From Lachnospiraceae bacterium UBA3711 (lineage in GTDB: Bacteria > Bacillota > Clostridia > Lachnospirales > Lachnospiraceae): 8,538 bases of DNA. The position numbers were made by a program, and so were the translations under genes. Location: assembly GCA_002371345.1 (NCBI GenBank), contig DFHY01000058.1:1-8538 (forward strand). The letters are read 5' to 3'. This document shows, piece by piece, positions 1-6,090 of the stretch (the first letter of the stretch is position 1; the number at the start of each line of letters is the position of its first letter). The notes beneath the pieces were generated by a model. It worked only from the letters and a program-made list of their open reading frames with translations, was not told the DNA's origin and ran no database searches.

Positions 1-2031
1 GCCGCCAGCGGCGTACACGCTGTACAGACGCTCCGGATCGGAGTTCTGCGGCATCACTACAGTTTTCTGCCCGCCGGCGAACGTTTTGCTCGATCCGACT
101 GCGGACTCGCCCGCGTCAAGCTGTGCGCCTACACGAAGCAGTACGATGTTCTGCCTGCGCTCGGTCTCCTTGGTGGCAAGTCCAAGGCTGACGTCGGTTG
201 ACGTGTCTGAGGATACGATCTGATCGGGAGATGCCTCCGCGAACGTCGTGCCGTTCCAGGCGACCCTGCTTAAGTTAAGCAGATTGTCCGACTGCTGTAC
301 CCCGGTCACATAGAGCCCGTTCGGCTCATAGACCTTCACTATATTGCCGCTTCCGTCCTCGAAGGTCAGCCTGTACATCGGGAACATGCCGTTTCCGCCG
401 TGTGAAACTGAGGTATCCGCGCCGCGGGCAGTGCCGTATACAAGATCCTCTTTCATGAATGTCAGCGGACGCAGGAACTCATTCTCCCCGGCCGCTACCT
501 CGCGGACCGTTCCGGTCTCGAAGTCGGCCTCCTCAAGAGTCGCCGATCCGTACATAAGGCCCTCTTTCAGCCACGCGAAATACCGCCCGCTCTTAGAGCC
601 CCGGTAGCAGTCGTTGTTGATGCCGTCCGCAAAGATGCGCACGTCATTCGATGACACTGTCACCTTATACAGAACCCCGTCCAGCAGAGCCCACACCGTA
701 CCCTTATCCTCGCTGAGATAGAGGCAGTCCTGCATATCCATCTGTATGCGCTCCGTATTCTCTGAGCTCTGAAGGAAGCACAGTTCGCGCACCAGCGCGC
801 TTCCGGCGTCATAGCTGTACACGCCGATGCCATTGTCACCCTCGTGCGGTCCGCGGTTCATATATCCGCCTACCGCGAAGATCACATCGCCCTTCGAACC
901 GACATTCAGCACGCGGATGGTGTTCTCACGGTAGAAGTCTCTCTCGTCCATGTTCTCCTGCTGCGGGAACCCGAAGACCCTCGTGAATACGTCCGCATCC
1001 TTTCTGTATGTCCACAGCACGTTCTGCTGGACAAATGCGACGACGCGGCTCTTCTCATCCGTCATATACTCGACATCCTTCTGCGTGATTCCGAGTATGA
1101 TCCCGGCCTCGTCAATAACCTGGTTGGATTCGGGATTGAACACCTGGTCGGTCGTACGGTCGAAGTTCAGCAGGAAGACACGGCTGTCGGTAAAACGCAG
1201 CCTGTAATACTCATGTACGTTGTAGATCTCGGTGCTCCCGTTCTCGGCCGACGATGAGATACGGTAATCAAGCGTCATCGTCGCGGTATTCTCATTTATC
1301 TCGGTCAGACGCGGCGTCGGTTTATAATATATCTGCGGATTCAGCTTGTCCCAGGTCAGCTGGTTGACGCTGTCATGGATATCCATATGCGCGAGGGTTC
1401 CCTCGATGTCCGTCGTCTCATCGGGCTCAACCGCAGCGCCGACAGTGTCTAGATCGGTCTTGTTGATGCATTTGTCCCAGAAGCCCGCCGCAAAGTTCAG
1501 ATAATCCGCGGTGTGCAGCCCGTCCGCCAGCAGCACATGGGTATAGTAGTAGATCCCCCTCCCGCCGGTCGTGACCAGCAGCTTCAGGACGTACTCCTTG
1601 TTCATGAGCATCTTATTGCCGAGCTGAAGTGTGGATGTGACGTAGTCTCCGTCCTTCTCAAGGCGCACTACCTTTGTATTTTCCAGAGACTGGGTGCCGT
1701 CAATCGTGACGACTTCATATGAAACGGAATCGACGGCCGCTCCGAAGTTCTGGATCAGGACCGTAACCTCTCTCTGTTCAGTGAGCGGCGTTATGGAATA
1801 ACGCATCTGCGAGACATCCATCTCGCGGCTGTAGCCGTGCAGGCAGTTGAAGCTGATGCCTCCCTGCTGCATATAGACCAGCGGGAATGTTGAATCAGCC
1901 ATTGAGCCGGCACTGTCCGGCGTGGTACGGTTCATATACCGGCTGGCCGCAAGAACCGCGACCACATAGACCGCGGCAAATACGATCACCCGTACAGCTA
2001 TATTCCGAAAGAGTCTGAACTGCTCGCTCAA
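1..2031 (-). CDS. Large N-terminally anchored extracytoplasmic protein, propeller-like, C-terminus beyond window
   Basis: The frame is open for 677 codons from a TTG at 2031 down to base 1 and is cut by the window edge. The start is constrained: an in-frame TGA lies at 2052-2050, and TTG is the first plausible initiator. GAAAGGA at 2049-2043 sits 11 nt upstream, a slightly long spacing. The N-terminus (MSEQFRLFRNIAVRV...) gives one hydrophobic segment at about residues 10-29 with basic residues before it, so a cytoplasmic N-terminus and external body are expected. Residues about 80-170 look like a beta-sandwich (VTVLIQNFGAAVDSVSYEV). From about 240 onward the chain alternates short beta strands with turns and bulky aromatics (GDVIFAVGGY, GTVWALLDGVLYKVTV, SGRYFAWLKEGLMYGS), as in a beta-propeller sensor or scaffold. 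No catalytic motif is recognised. It follows the transglutaminase gene by 100 nt on the same strand and is probably co-transcribed with it. The coding assignment is firm; the function is unknown. Confidence 0.85.
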   Translation of the reverse strand, partial: MSEQFRLFRNIAVRVIVFAAVYVVAVLAASRYMNRTTPDSAGSMADSTFPLVYMQQGGISFNCLHGYSREMDVSQMRYSITPLTEQREVTVLIQNFGAAVDSVSYEVVTIDGTQSLENTKVVRLEKDGDYVTSTLQLGNKMLMNKEYVLKLLVTTGGRGIYYYTHVLLADGLHTADYLNFAAGFWDKCINKTDLDTVGAAVEPDETTDIEGTLAHMDIHDSVNQLTWDKLNPQIYYKPTPRLTEINENTATMTLDYRISSSAENGSTEIYNVHEYYRLRFTDSRVFLLNFDRTTDQVFNPESNQVIDEAGIILGITQKDVEYMTDEKSRVVAFVQQNVLWTYRKDADVFTRVFGFPQQENMDERDFYRENTIRVLNVGSKGDVIFAVGGYMNRGPHEGDNGIGVYSYDAGSALVRELCFLQSSENTERIQMDMQDCLYLSEDKGTVWALLDGVLYKVTVSSNDVRIFADGINNDCYRGSKSGRYFAWLKEGLMYGSATLEEADFETGTVREVAAGENEFLRPLTFMKEDLVYGTARGADTSVSHGGNGMFPMYRLTFEDGSGNIVKVYEPNGLYVTGVQQSDNLLNLSRVAWNGTTFAEASPDQIVSSDTSTDVSLGLATKETERRQNIVLLRVGAQLDAGESAVGSSKTFAGGQKTVVMPQNSDPERLYSVYAAGG

Positions 2032-2042
2032 GTGTCTGAATG

Positions 2043-2049
2043 TCCTTTC
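2043..2049 (-). promoter_or_regulatory. Ribosome binding site for the TTG-started anchored protein
   Basis: GAAAGGA lies 11 nt upstream of the TTG at 2031. It falls just past the downstream copy of the duplicated transglutaminase 3' end, so the translation signal of this gene abuts that duplication. The long spacing plus a TTG start suggests modest initiation, possibly helped by coupling to the upstream gene. Confidence 0.5.
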
Positions 2050-2188
2050 TCATCTGCTGCAGCCGCTGAATCGTTATAAGACGGAACTCATTGCCTGCGG
2101 CGTAACGGCCGTTCTTCGCCGTTGTCATCCGCTACAGCCACTGAATCGTTATAAGCCTGAACTCATCGTCGGTGGCGTAGCGGTTATT
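2050..2188 (-). repeat. Diverged 75-bp-period direct repeat of the transglutaminase gene 3' end
   Basis: Bases 2125-2188 and 2050-2113 align without gaps at an offset of 75 bp, with about 13 mismatches over 64 nt. The first copy encodes the last 18 residues of the transglutaminase (N383-L400, containing EFRLITIQWL) and runs 10 nt past the sense codons through the stop. The second copy, in the same frame because 75 is divisible by 3, would encode a near match containing EFRLITIQRL (13 of 18 residues identical). The two are separated by the TAG stop at 2134-2132; the equivalent codon in the second copy is CAG. The open frame continues after the TAG to a TGA at 1897-1895, but from 2031 on it overlaps the next gene out of frame. 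This is either a tandem duplication whose second unit was cut off by a CAG-to-TAG change, or duplicated non-coding spacer. Confidence 0.85.
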
Positions 2189-3334
2189 CCACGTGCTCAC
2201 GCCGTAAGTCTCCATCAGGTACTGGTCGGCGTCATAGTACAGCCTGTTGGTGAACAGCTCATACTTTGCCGTCTCGTACGCCTCCTGCGTCCCGAACTTC
2301 ATGACGATCGCGGACTGTCCGCTGTGAACCGAATCCATAAGGGCATTATAGATCACGTCTCTGTCCCACGTATCATAGTACATGCCGTTGATCCGGTAAT
2401 AATTGTAGCTGTCATCCGTGCACTTCGGAAGCTCCACGGTTTCCTCCGGAGTGTGGGTGGTATATATCTCGCTGTCCGTACAGCACAGATAGTTATAGTT
2501 CATCTGCGTGATGCCGGTGCCTTCCTCCATCGCTCCGGCGAAGACCGGATCACCCCATGTGACGTCCACATGATAGTAATTGTCGCCAATACGGACGATA
2601 TTCCACGCATGGTCGCCGCCGCCCGTGATCTTTCCCGTAACATATGTGCAGAAATAGCCCATCCTGTGGCAGATATACTGAAACGCCTTGGCGTATCCCG
2701 CGCACACCGACTGATGGTTCAGCAGAGCGCTCTGCATGCACTGGTTGTCAGGAGCCTCGGCATTGTATTCAACAGTGTTGATAAGATACTCGTATACCGA
2801 CTTTATCCGCCCGTAGTCTGACCATGTCTCGTCCGTCTGCTTTATGCACTCATCCGCCGCCATCTCCAGCATCCCGAGAGTAGTCGGCCGCTCATTTACG
2901 GGAACCGTTGACTCTATGGCGTAGCCTGCCACCATCCCGGTGACCGCGTTCGACTGTACCTGGGCGCTGGAGCCGATCCAGAACAGCTCAGGATGGTCCG
3001 CCAGAACCGAGTAATACGCTGTCCAGAAGTCATCCACGCTCACCTCGGCATATACCTCGGCTTCGTCCTCATACGATGACAGCCTTGAATAGAGCTCCCT
3101 GTATATCTCATTGAAACGCGACGGGAGATGATTAAAATAATACTCCTCCACGCCGCCATTATCCCACTCGGTGTCCCCTTCATGGTAGTAGCTGTTCTCG
3201 ATCAGTCCCGAACGCACCGCCATCTGCCTGACGGCAGTGCGTGGTATGACCGCGAACAGAATACCCGCGAACAGGGCGATCGTGAACAGGATCAACAGTG
3301 TTTTTTTTACCATCTCAATAACCTGCTGCGCCAT
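2132..3334 (-). CDS. Signal-anchored transglutaminase-like (papain-fold) protein
   Basis: This 400-residue protein has an N-terminal hydrophobic segment at about residues 12-30 (TLLILFTIALFAGILFAVI), so it is exported and either anchored or cleaved. A transglutaminase-like core at about residues 170-265 shows the full triad: Cys211 in SVCAGYAKAFQ, His242 in GGDHAWNIV and Asp257 in YYHVDVTWGDP. The pattern resembles the COG5279-like group of extracytoplasmic bacterial transglutaminase-fold proteins. Members may act as peptidases or crosslinkers on surface proteins; the substrate here is unknown. Residues about 50-165 form an uncharacterised N-terminal domain and residues about 305-400 a C-terminal tail. 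The start is uncertain: the ATG at 3334 has no convincing ribosome binding site, while the ATG at 3313 (MVKKTLLILF) has AGG nearby and gives a more typical signal-anchor start. The gene follows the beta-CASP RNase by 110 nt and precedes the large anchored protein. Confidence 0.9.
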   Translation of the reverse strand: MAQQVIEMVKKTLLILFTIALFAGILFAVIPRTAVRQMAVRSGLIENSYYHEGDTEWDNGGVEEYYFNHLPSRFNEIYRELYSRLSSYEDEAEVYAEVSVDDFWTAYYSVLADHPELFWIGSSAQVQSNAVTGMVAGYAIESTVPVNERPTTLGMLEMAADECIKQTDETWSDYGRIKSVYEYLINTVEYNAEAPDNQCMQSALLNHQSVCAGYAKAFQYICHRMGYFCTYVTGKITGGGDHAWNIVRIGDNYYHVDVTWGDPVFAGAMEEGTGITQMNYNYLCCTDSEIYTTHTPEETVELPKCTDDSYNYYRINGMYYDTWDRDVIYNALMDSVHSGQSAIVMKFGTQEAYETAKYELFTNRLYYDADQYLMETYGVSTWNNRYATDDEFRLITIQWL

Positions 3335-3390
3335 CCCGGCTGACGGCGTCCCTGCGCGCCCATACTTTCATGGAATTGCTTCGGGACGTC

Positions 3391-3408
3391 AGGCAGACCT
3401 GCCTCCTT
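3391..3408 (-). promoter_or_regulatory. Orphan strong Shine-Dalgarno with adjoining palindrome ahead of the transglutaminase gene
   Basis: On the minus strand a consensus AAGGAGG occurs at 3408-3402, but no ATG, GTG or TTG lies at a useful distance. The next ATG, at 3371, is about 30 nt away and opens an 18-codon frame only. The SD overlaps a 6-bp inverted repeat, AGGCAG/CTGCCT, at 3391-3404. It could initiate a tiny leader peptide from CTG, be a decayed start site, or take part in a leader structure controlling the transglutaminase gene. Function is unproven. Confidence 0.3.
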
Positions 3409-3444
3409 AAGTGGCGGGATCTCCCCGGCTGAATCGATCCGGAC

Positions 3445-5139
3445 TCATCTGTCCCACTTATCGCAGAGGCGGTTGATCTCCTCCGTCAGGCGGCTCAGAT
3501 CCTTGTTGGCTCCGCCCTCGTTGTGCCTGATAACCGACATCAGGCGGTTGCCCGCAGCGACAAGCCTGGTGTAAATTGACGCTGCCTTCTTATTCTTCGA
3601 AGTGACATTGGCCGCCGCGCCTCTGTCCGTGCCCTTCTTCCTGACAGCCGCGCCGCCGTCCTGTCTCGCGCGGACCTTGTCCTCACGCTCTTCCTGTCTG
3701 ATCGGCACCGGCTCGGCTTCCACTTCAAATGTGCCTGACGCCAGGTCAAACACTGTTCCAGAGAACGGCGCGTATGCGTTCAGGCCAAGCTCGTTCTTCA
3801 GGCGGTCGCGGAAGAACTCCGTCACCTTGTCCTCGCCGTGCGTGACGAAGACCATGTCAGGCTTCTTCTCGACAGAACTGATCCACTTTATCAGTCCATT
3901 GCAGTCCGCATGTCCTGATACCCCGGGGAGCTCGCAGATCTCCGCCCTGACCTCAATCTCCTCGCCGAAGAGCCTCACGCTCTCGGCGCCGTCCAGTATC
4001 GAGCGTCCGGGCGTTCCCACAGCCTGGTAGCCGACGAACAGGATCGTGCTGCTGCTCTTCCAGAGATTATGCTTGAGGTGATGCTTCACACGTCCGGCGT
4101 CGCACATTCCGCTCGCGGAGATGATCACCTTAGGCTTCGGATCGTCATTGATGGCTCTCGATTCGTCGGTTGAGACTGCGGTCTTCAGTCCGGCGAAGCC
4201 GATCGGATTGACTCCCTCGGCGAGCAGCGCCCTCGCTTCTTCGTCGAAATCGCTGTACATCCGCTCAAGGAAAATGTTCGTCGCCTCGATAGCCAGCGGA
4301 GAATCAACGTAGACCTCGAAGTTGTCATGTCCGCTGATCATCTTGTTCTGCTTGATGTCGCGGATGAAGTACAGTATCTCCTGTGTGCGTCCGACCGCGA
4401 ATGAAGGAATGACAACGTTGCCCCCGCGGTCGAATGTTCTCTGCAGAACCTCCGCCAGCGCGCCGGAGTAATCATCGTGCAGCGGCATCGCGTGCAGGCG
4501 GTCGCCGTAGGTGGATTCCATGATGATATAATCAGCTTCCTTCGGATATGTCGGATCCGAGATCAGCGGCTGGTTCTTGTTGCCGATATCTCCCGAGAAG
4601 ATCAGCTTCTTCGTGACGCCGTTCTCTGTGATTGTCACTTCGATCGAAGCTGATCCGAGAAGGTGTCCCGCGTCTGTGAATCTAACCTTAATGCCATCTG
4701 CAATATATTTCTCTTCATTGTACTCTACGGAAACCAGACAGGAGATGGCACCCTCGGCGTCAAGCCGGTTATAGATCGGCTCAACCATATCTCTGCCGGC
4801 GCGCTCGGCCTTGCGGTTCTTCCACTCCGCTTCAAATTCCTGGATGTGCGCGGAGTCCATCAGCATGATACGGCACAGCGCTGCGGTTCCTCCGGTCGCG
4901 AATATCTGTCCCTGGAATCCATGCTTATACAGAGCCGGCAGAAGTCCGGAGTGGTCGATGTGCGCGTGGGTAAGCAGCACCATATCGATGTCTCCCGCCG
5001 CGACTGGGAGCGGCTTGTTCTCATACAGATCCGGTCCCTGTTCCAAACCATAGTCAATCAGTATCTTCTTTCCACAGGCCTCAAGATAATAACAGCTGCC
5101 GGTCACTTCGTGTGCAGCACCCAAAAATGTTAATCTCAT
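3445..5139 (-). CDS. Beta-CASP metallo-beta-lactamase RNase (YSH1/CPSF73-like, COG1236)
   Basis: This 564-residue protein is predicted to be a cytoplasmic, zinc-dependent RNA-processing nuclease. The metallo-beta-lactamase motifs are intact: HAHIDHSG (H58, H60, D62, H63), AGHLLGSAS (H159) and SGDIG (D184). The beta-CASP portion follows, with IMESTYGDR, VIPSFAVGRTQEIL (about 243-256), ISASGMCDAGRVKHHL (about 340-355), SGHAD (H410) and FVTHGED (H434). A C-terminal extension of about 90 residues is charged and basic around 480-520, then helical. The ATG at 5139 is preferred over the in-frame ATG at 5190. It has AAAGGA 9 nt upstream and begins directly at the conserved MRLTFLGAAHEVTGS, and the upstream ATG lies inside the predicted -10 region. 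It is transcribed divergently from the rhomboid gene and is first of three minus-strand genes. The exact RNA substrate cannot be inferred. Confidence 0.95.
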   Translation of the reverse strand: MRLTFLGAAHEVTGSCYYLEACGKKILIDYGLEQGPDLYENKPLPVAAGDIDMVLLTHAHIDHSGLLPALYKHGFQGQIFATGGTAALCRIMLMDSAHIQEFEAEWKNRKAERAGRDMVEPIYNRLDAEGAISCLVSVEYNEEKYIADGIKVRFTDAGHLLGSASIEVTITENGVTKKLIFSGDIGNKNQPLISDPTYPKEADYIIMESTYGDRLHAMPLHDDYSGALAEVLQRTFDRGGNVVIPSFAVGRTQEILYFIRDIKQNKMISGHDNFEVYVDSPLAIEATNIFLERMYSDFDEEARALLAEGVNPIGFAGLKTAVSTDESRAINDDPKPKVIISASGMCDAGRVKHHLKHNLWKSSSTILFVGYQAVGTPGRSILDGAESVRLFGEEIEVRAEICELPGVSGHADCNGLIKWISSVEKKPDMVFVTHGEDKVTEFFRDRLKNELGLNAYAPFSGTVFDLASGTFEVEAEPVPIRQEEREDKVRARQDGGAAVRKKGTDRGAAANVTSKNKKAASIYTRLVAAGNRLMSVIRHNEGGANKDLSRLTEEINRLCDKWDR

Positions 5140-5148
5140 AGTTCCGCA

Positions 5149-5154
5149 TCCTTT
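5149..5154 (-). promoter_or_regulatory. Ribosome binding site fixing the beta-CASP RNase start
   Basis: AAAGGA on the minus strand lies 9 nt upstream of the ATG at 5139. Together with the promoter at 5181-5209 it shows that the longer frame beginning at 5190 is not the real start. Confidence 0.65.
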
Positions 5155-5180
5155 CCGAGGTTGGTGAAGAGTTGTTATTG

Positions 5181-5209
5181 ATTGTATCAAAATTTTATGG
5201 GGATGTACA
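5181..5209 (-). promoter_or_regulatory. Extended -10 sigma-A-type promoter for the beta-CASP RNase gene
   Basis: On the minus strand, TGTACA (5209-5204, 4 of 6 matches to TTGACA) is followed after exactly 17 bp by TACAAT (5186-5181, 5 of 6). TG one base before the -10 makes TGATACAAT, an extended -10. Transcription should begin near 5174, giving a leader of about 35 nt before the ATG at 5139. The surrounding DNA is noticeably AT-richer than the genes. Confidence 0.65.
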
Positions 5210-5246
5210 CGATTGGTGAGTTATACTTAATGAAACTCTAAGGAAA

Positions 5247-5272
5247 CGCTGATTATATCAGAATGCGCTGAT
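5247..5272 (+). promoter_or_regulatory. Operator-like CGCTGAT repeats upstream of the rhomboid gene
   Basis: CGCTGAT occurs twice in direct orientation (5247-5253 and 5266-5272, 19 bp apart). The first copy is also part of a small inverted repeat, CTGAT-TAT-ATCAG, at 5249-5261. The sites lie just upstream of a possible -10 (TATTAT, 5279-5284) for which no good -35 is seen. A regulator-binding site replacing a -35 is a reasonable guess, but short repeats like these can arise by chance. Confidence 0.3.
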
Positions 5273-5298
5273 GTAGAGTATTATAGAATGTAAATATG

Positions 5299-5305
5299 AA
5301 AGGGG
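5299..5305 (+). promoter_or_regulatory. Ribosome binding site of the rhomboid gene
   Basis: AAAGGGG lies 7 nt before the ATG at 5313 and supports that start. Confidence 0.6.
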
Positions 5306-5312
5306 TATTGAC

Positions 5313-5882
5313 ATGTATCAGGCCGGAAACAACGCTTACCTGCTCAGCGAGGGAGTATCCGTATGGCTTATCACGCTGGCAGTGTGCGGCGCAGCATTTT
5401 TCTATATAGTATCCGGGAATAATCATCTCGAAAGAGCCGTCAGGTGCGGCTGTTATGACCGTGACAGGATAAAGGGAGGACAGTGGTGGAGGCTCCTGAC
5501 TGTGGGCTTCACTCACATACAGCCCTGGCATATCGCTATGAATATGCTCGCGCTGTACAACCTCCGTTCTCTGGAAAGATTCTTTGGACATGCGTACTTT
5601 GCGCTGATCCTGTTCGGCTCGGTCGTCGGCGGCAGTATTCTCGAATACTCGATCTCCAGGGTCCGCTTCTCTGTGGGACTGTCCGGAGGGCTGTACGGTC
5701 TGATGGCCTCGTACATTCTGATTCTCCTGACGTACCGTTCCGTCTCGGGGCTCCGCAGCATCGCCATCACGCTGGTCCTCAATCTGGTGATCAATTTCAT
5801 GCCCGGAATCGCGTGGCAGGCGCATGTCGGCGGCGCGGTCACAGGACTGGTGCTGACGGAGATATTCCTGCTGACGCACTAA
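5313..5882 (+). CDS. Rhomboid family intramembrane serine protease
   Basis: This 189-residue polytopic membrane protein carries the rhomboid signatures in order. WWRLLTVGFTHIQPWHIAMN (58-77) is the region after TM1 with the conserved His and Asn of TM2. GLSGGLYGL contains catalytic Ser124 in a GxSG motif. AHVGGAVTGL contains catalytic His171. About six hydrophobic segments can be placed (roughly 16-34, 68-86, 94-112, 122-140, 147-164 and 170-187), the minimal bacterial rhomboid core without extra domains. Rhomboids cleave single-pass membrane proteins within or beside their transmembrane segment. The catalytic dyad is intact, so activity is expected. It is the only plus-strand gene here, divergent from the beta-CASP RNase and convergent with the PQQ-like propeller. 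The start is supported by AAAGGGG 7 nt upstream. The substrate is unknown; nearby anchored proteins are candidates only by proximity. Confidence 0.95.
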   Translation: MYQAGNNAYLLSEGVSVWLITLAVCGAAFFYIVSGNNHLERAVRCGCYDRDRIKGGQWWRLLTVGFTHIQPWHIAMNMLALYNLRSLERFFGHAYFALILFGSVVGGSILEYSISRVRFSVGLSGGLYGLMASYILILLTYRSVSGLRSIAITLVLNLVINFMPGIAWQAHVGGAVTGLVLTEIFLLTH

Positions 5883-5892
5883 CTGCTTTAGA

Positions 5893-6087
5893 CTCAGCCT
5901 TGATGGATTGTGTCCATCGCAAACCACAGCCCACTTCGCCAGGCTAACTGCTAACTACGACATAGGCATCCGGGGTATTCACGAACGATTTGTTCATACC
6001 CCGGATGCCTTGTCTTCGTAAGCAGTGGATCCTGTCTCGTTCCTGCTGAATGGTTTGCGGACAGACACAATTCCATCTTCGGCTGAG
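5893..6087. repeat. Long imperfect palindrome (foldback) filling the gap between convergent genes
   Basis: The reverse complement of 5893-5978 aligns with 5996-6087 along its whole length with small gaps. The inner 14 bp (5965-5978 with 5996-6009) pair perfectly. The outer part (5893-5926 with 6051-6087) keeps exact blocks TGGTTTGCG, GACACAAT, CCATC and GGCTGAG in the same order. In between, AGCAGT and CCTG blocks are shared. The symmetry centre is near 5988. The element begins about 10 bp after the rhomboid stop and ends 3 bp before the propeller stop. It has no open reading frame of its own and no clear target-site duplication. It could be a MITE-like or foldback repeat, or an ancient inverted duplication. 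Transcripts of either strand would form a long hairpin. Confidence 0.8.
5959..6020 (+). terminator. Strong hairpin, probable terminator of the rhomboid gene (possibly bidirectional)
   Basis: Arms 5965-5978 and 5996-6009 form a 14-bp GC-rich stem. GAAC/GTTC (5983-5986, 5992-5995) continues it after a 4-nt bulge around a 5-nt loop, and GACA/TGTC (5959-5962, 6011-6014) extends the base. On the plus strand the stem is followed by a moderately T-rich TTGTCTTCGT. On the minus strand no T-tract follows, so termination for the propeller gene is less certain. Confidence 0.6.
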
Positions 6088-6090
6088 ATA

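Noticed and set aside
844..1257. 137-codon plus-strand frame inside the large anchored protein
   Set aside because: The opposite strand is continuously open for 677 codons with a membrane anchor and protein-like sequence; this frame is its shadow.
1895..2128. 77-codon minus-strand frame opening 3 nt after the transglutaminase stop
   Set aside because: Only its first part (the duplicated segment) is outside the next gene; from 2031 onward it overlaps the large anchored protein in another frame and loses protein-like character. Treated as part of the duplication, not as a gene.
2324..2821. 165-codon plus-strand frame inside the transglutaminase gene
   Set aside because: It is antisense to the catalytic core, whose Cys/His/Asp motifs are unambiguous; no ribosome binding site or recognisable domain.
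3420..3444. Possible terminator after the beta-CASP RNase gene
   Set aside because: Only a 4-bp CGGG/CCCG stem is visible and no T-tract follows on the minus strand.
5140..5190. N-terminal extension of the beta-CASP RNase from the ATG at 5190
   Set aside because: The extension falls in the promoter's -10 region and leader, lacks a ribosome binding site, and family homology starts at MRLTFLG (5139).
5253..5927. 224-codon minus-strand frame opposite the rhomboid gene
   Set aside because: It is antisense to a clear rhomboid, and its Gln/Arg/Asp-rich composition is typical of a shadow frame in GC-rich DNA.
5893..6087. Insertion sequence with terminal inverted repeats
   Set aside because: There is no transposase frame and no flanking direct repeat; the similarity runs through to the centre as a foldback rather than being confined to the ends.
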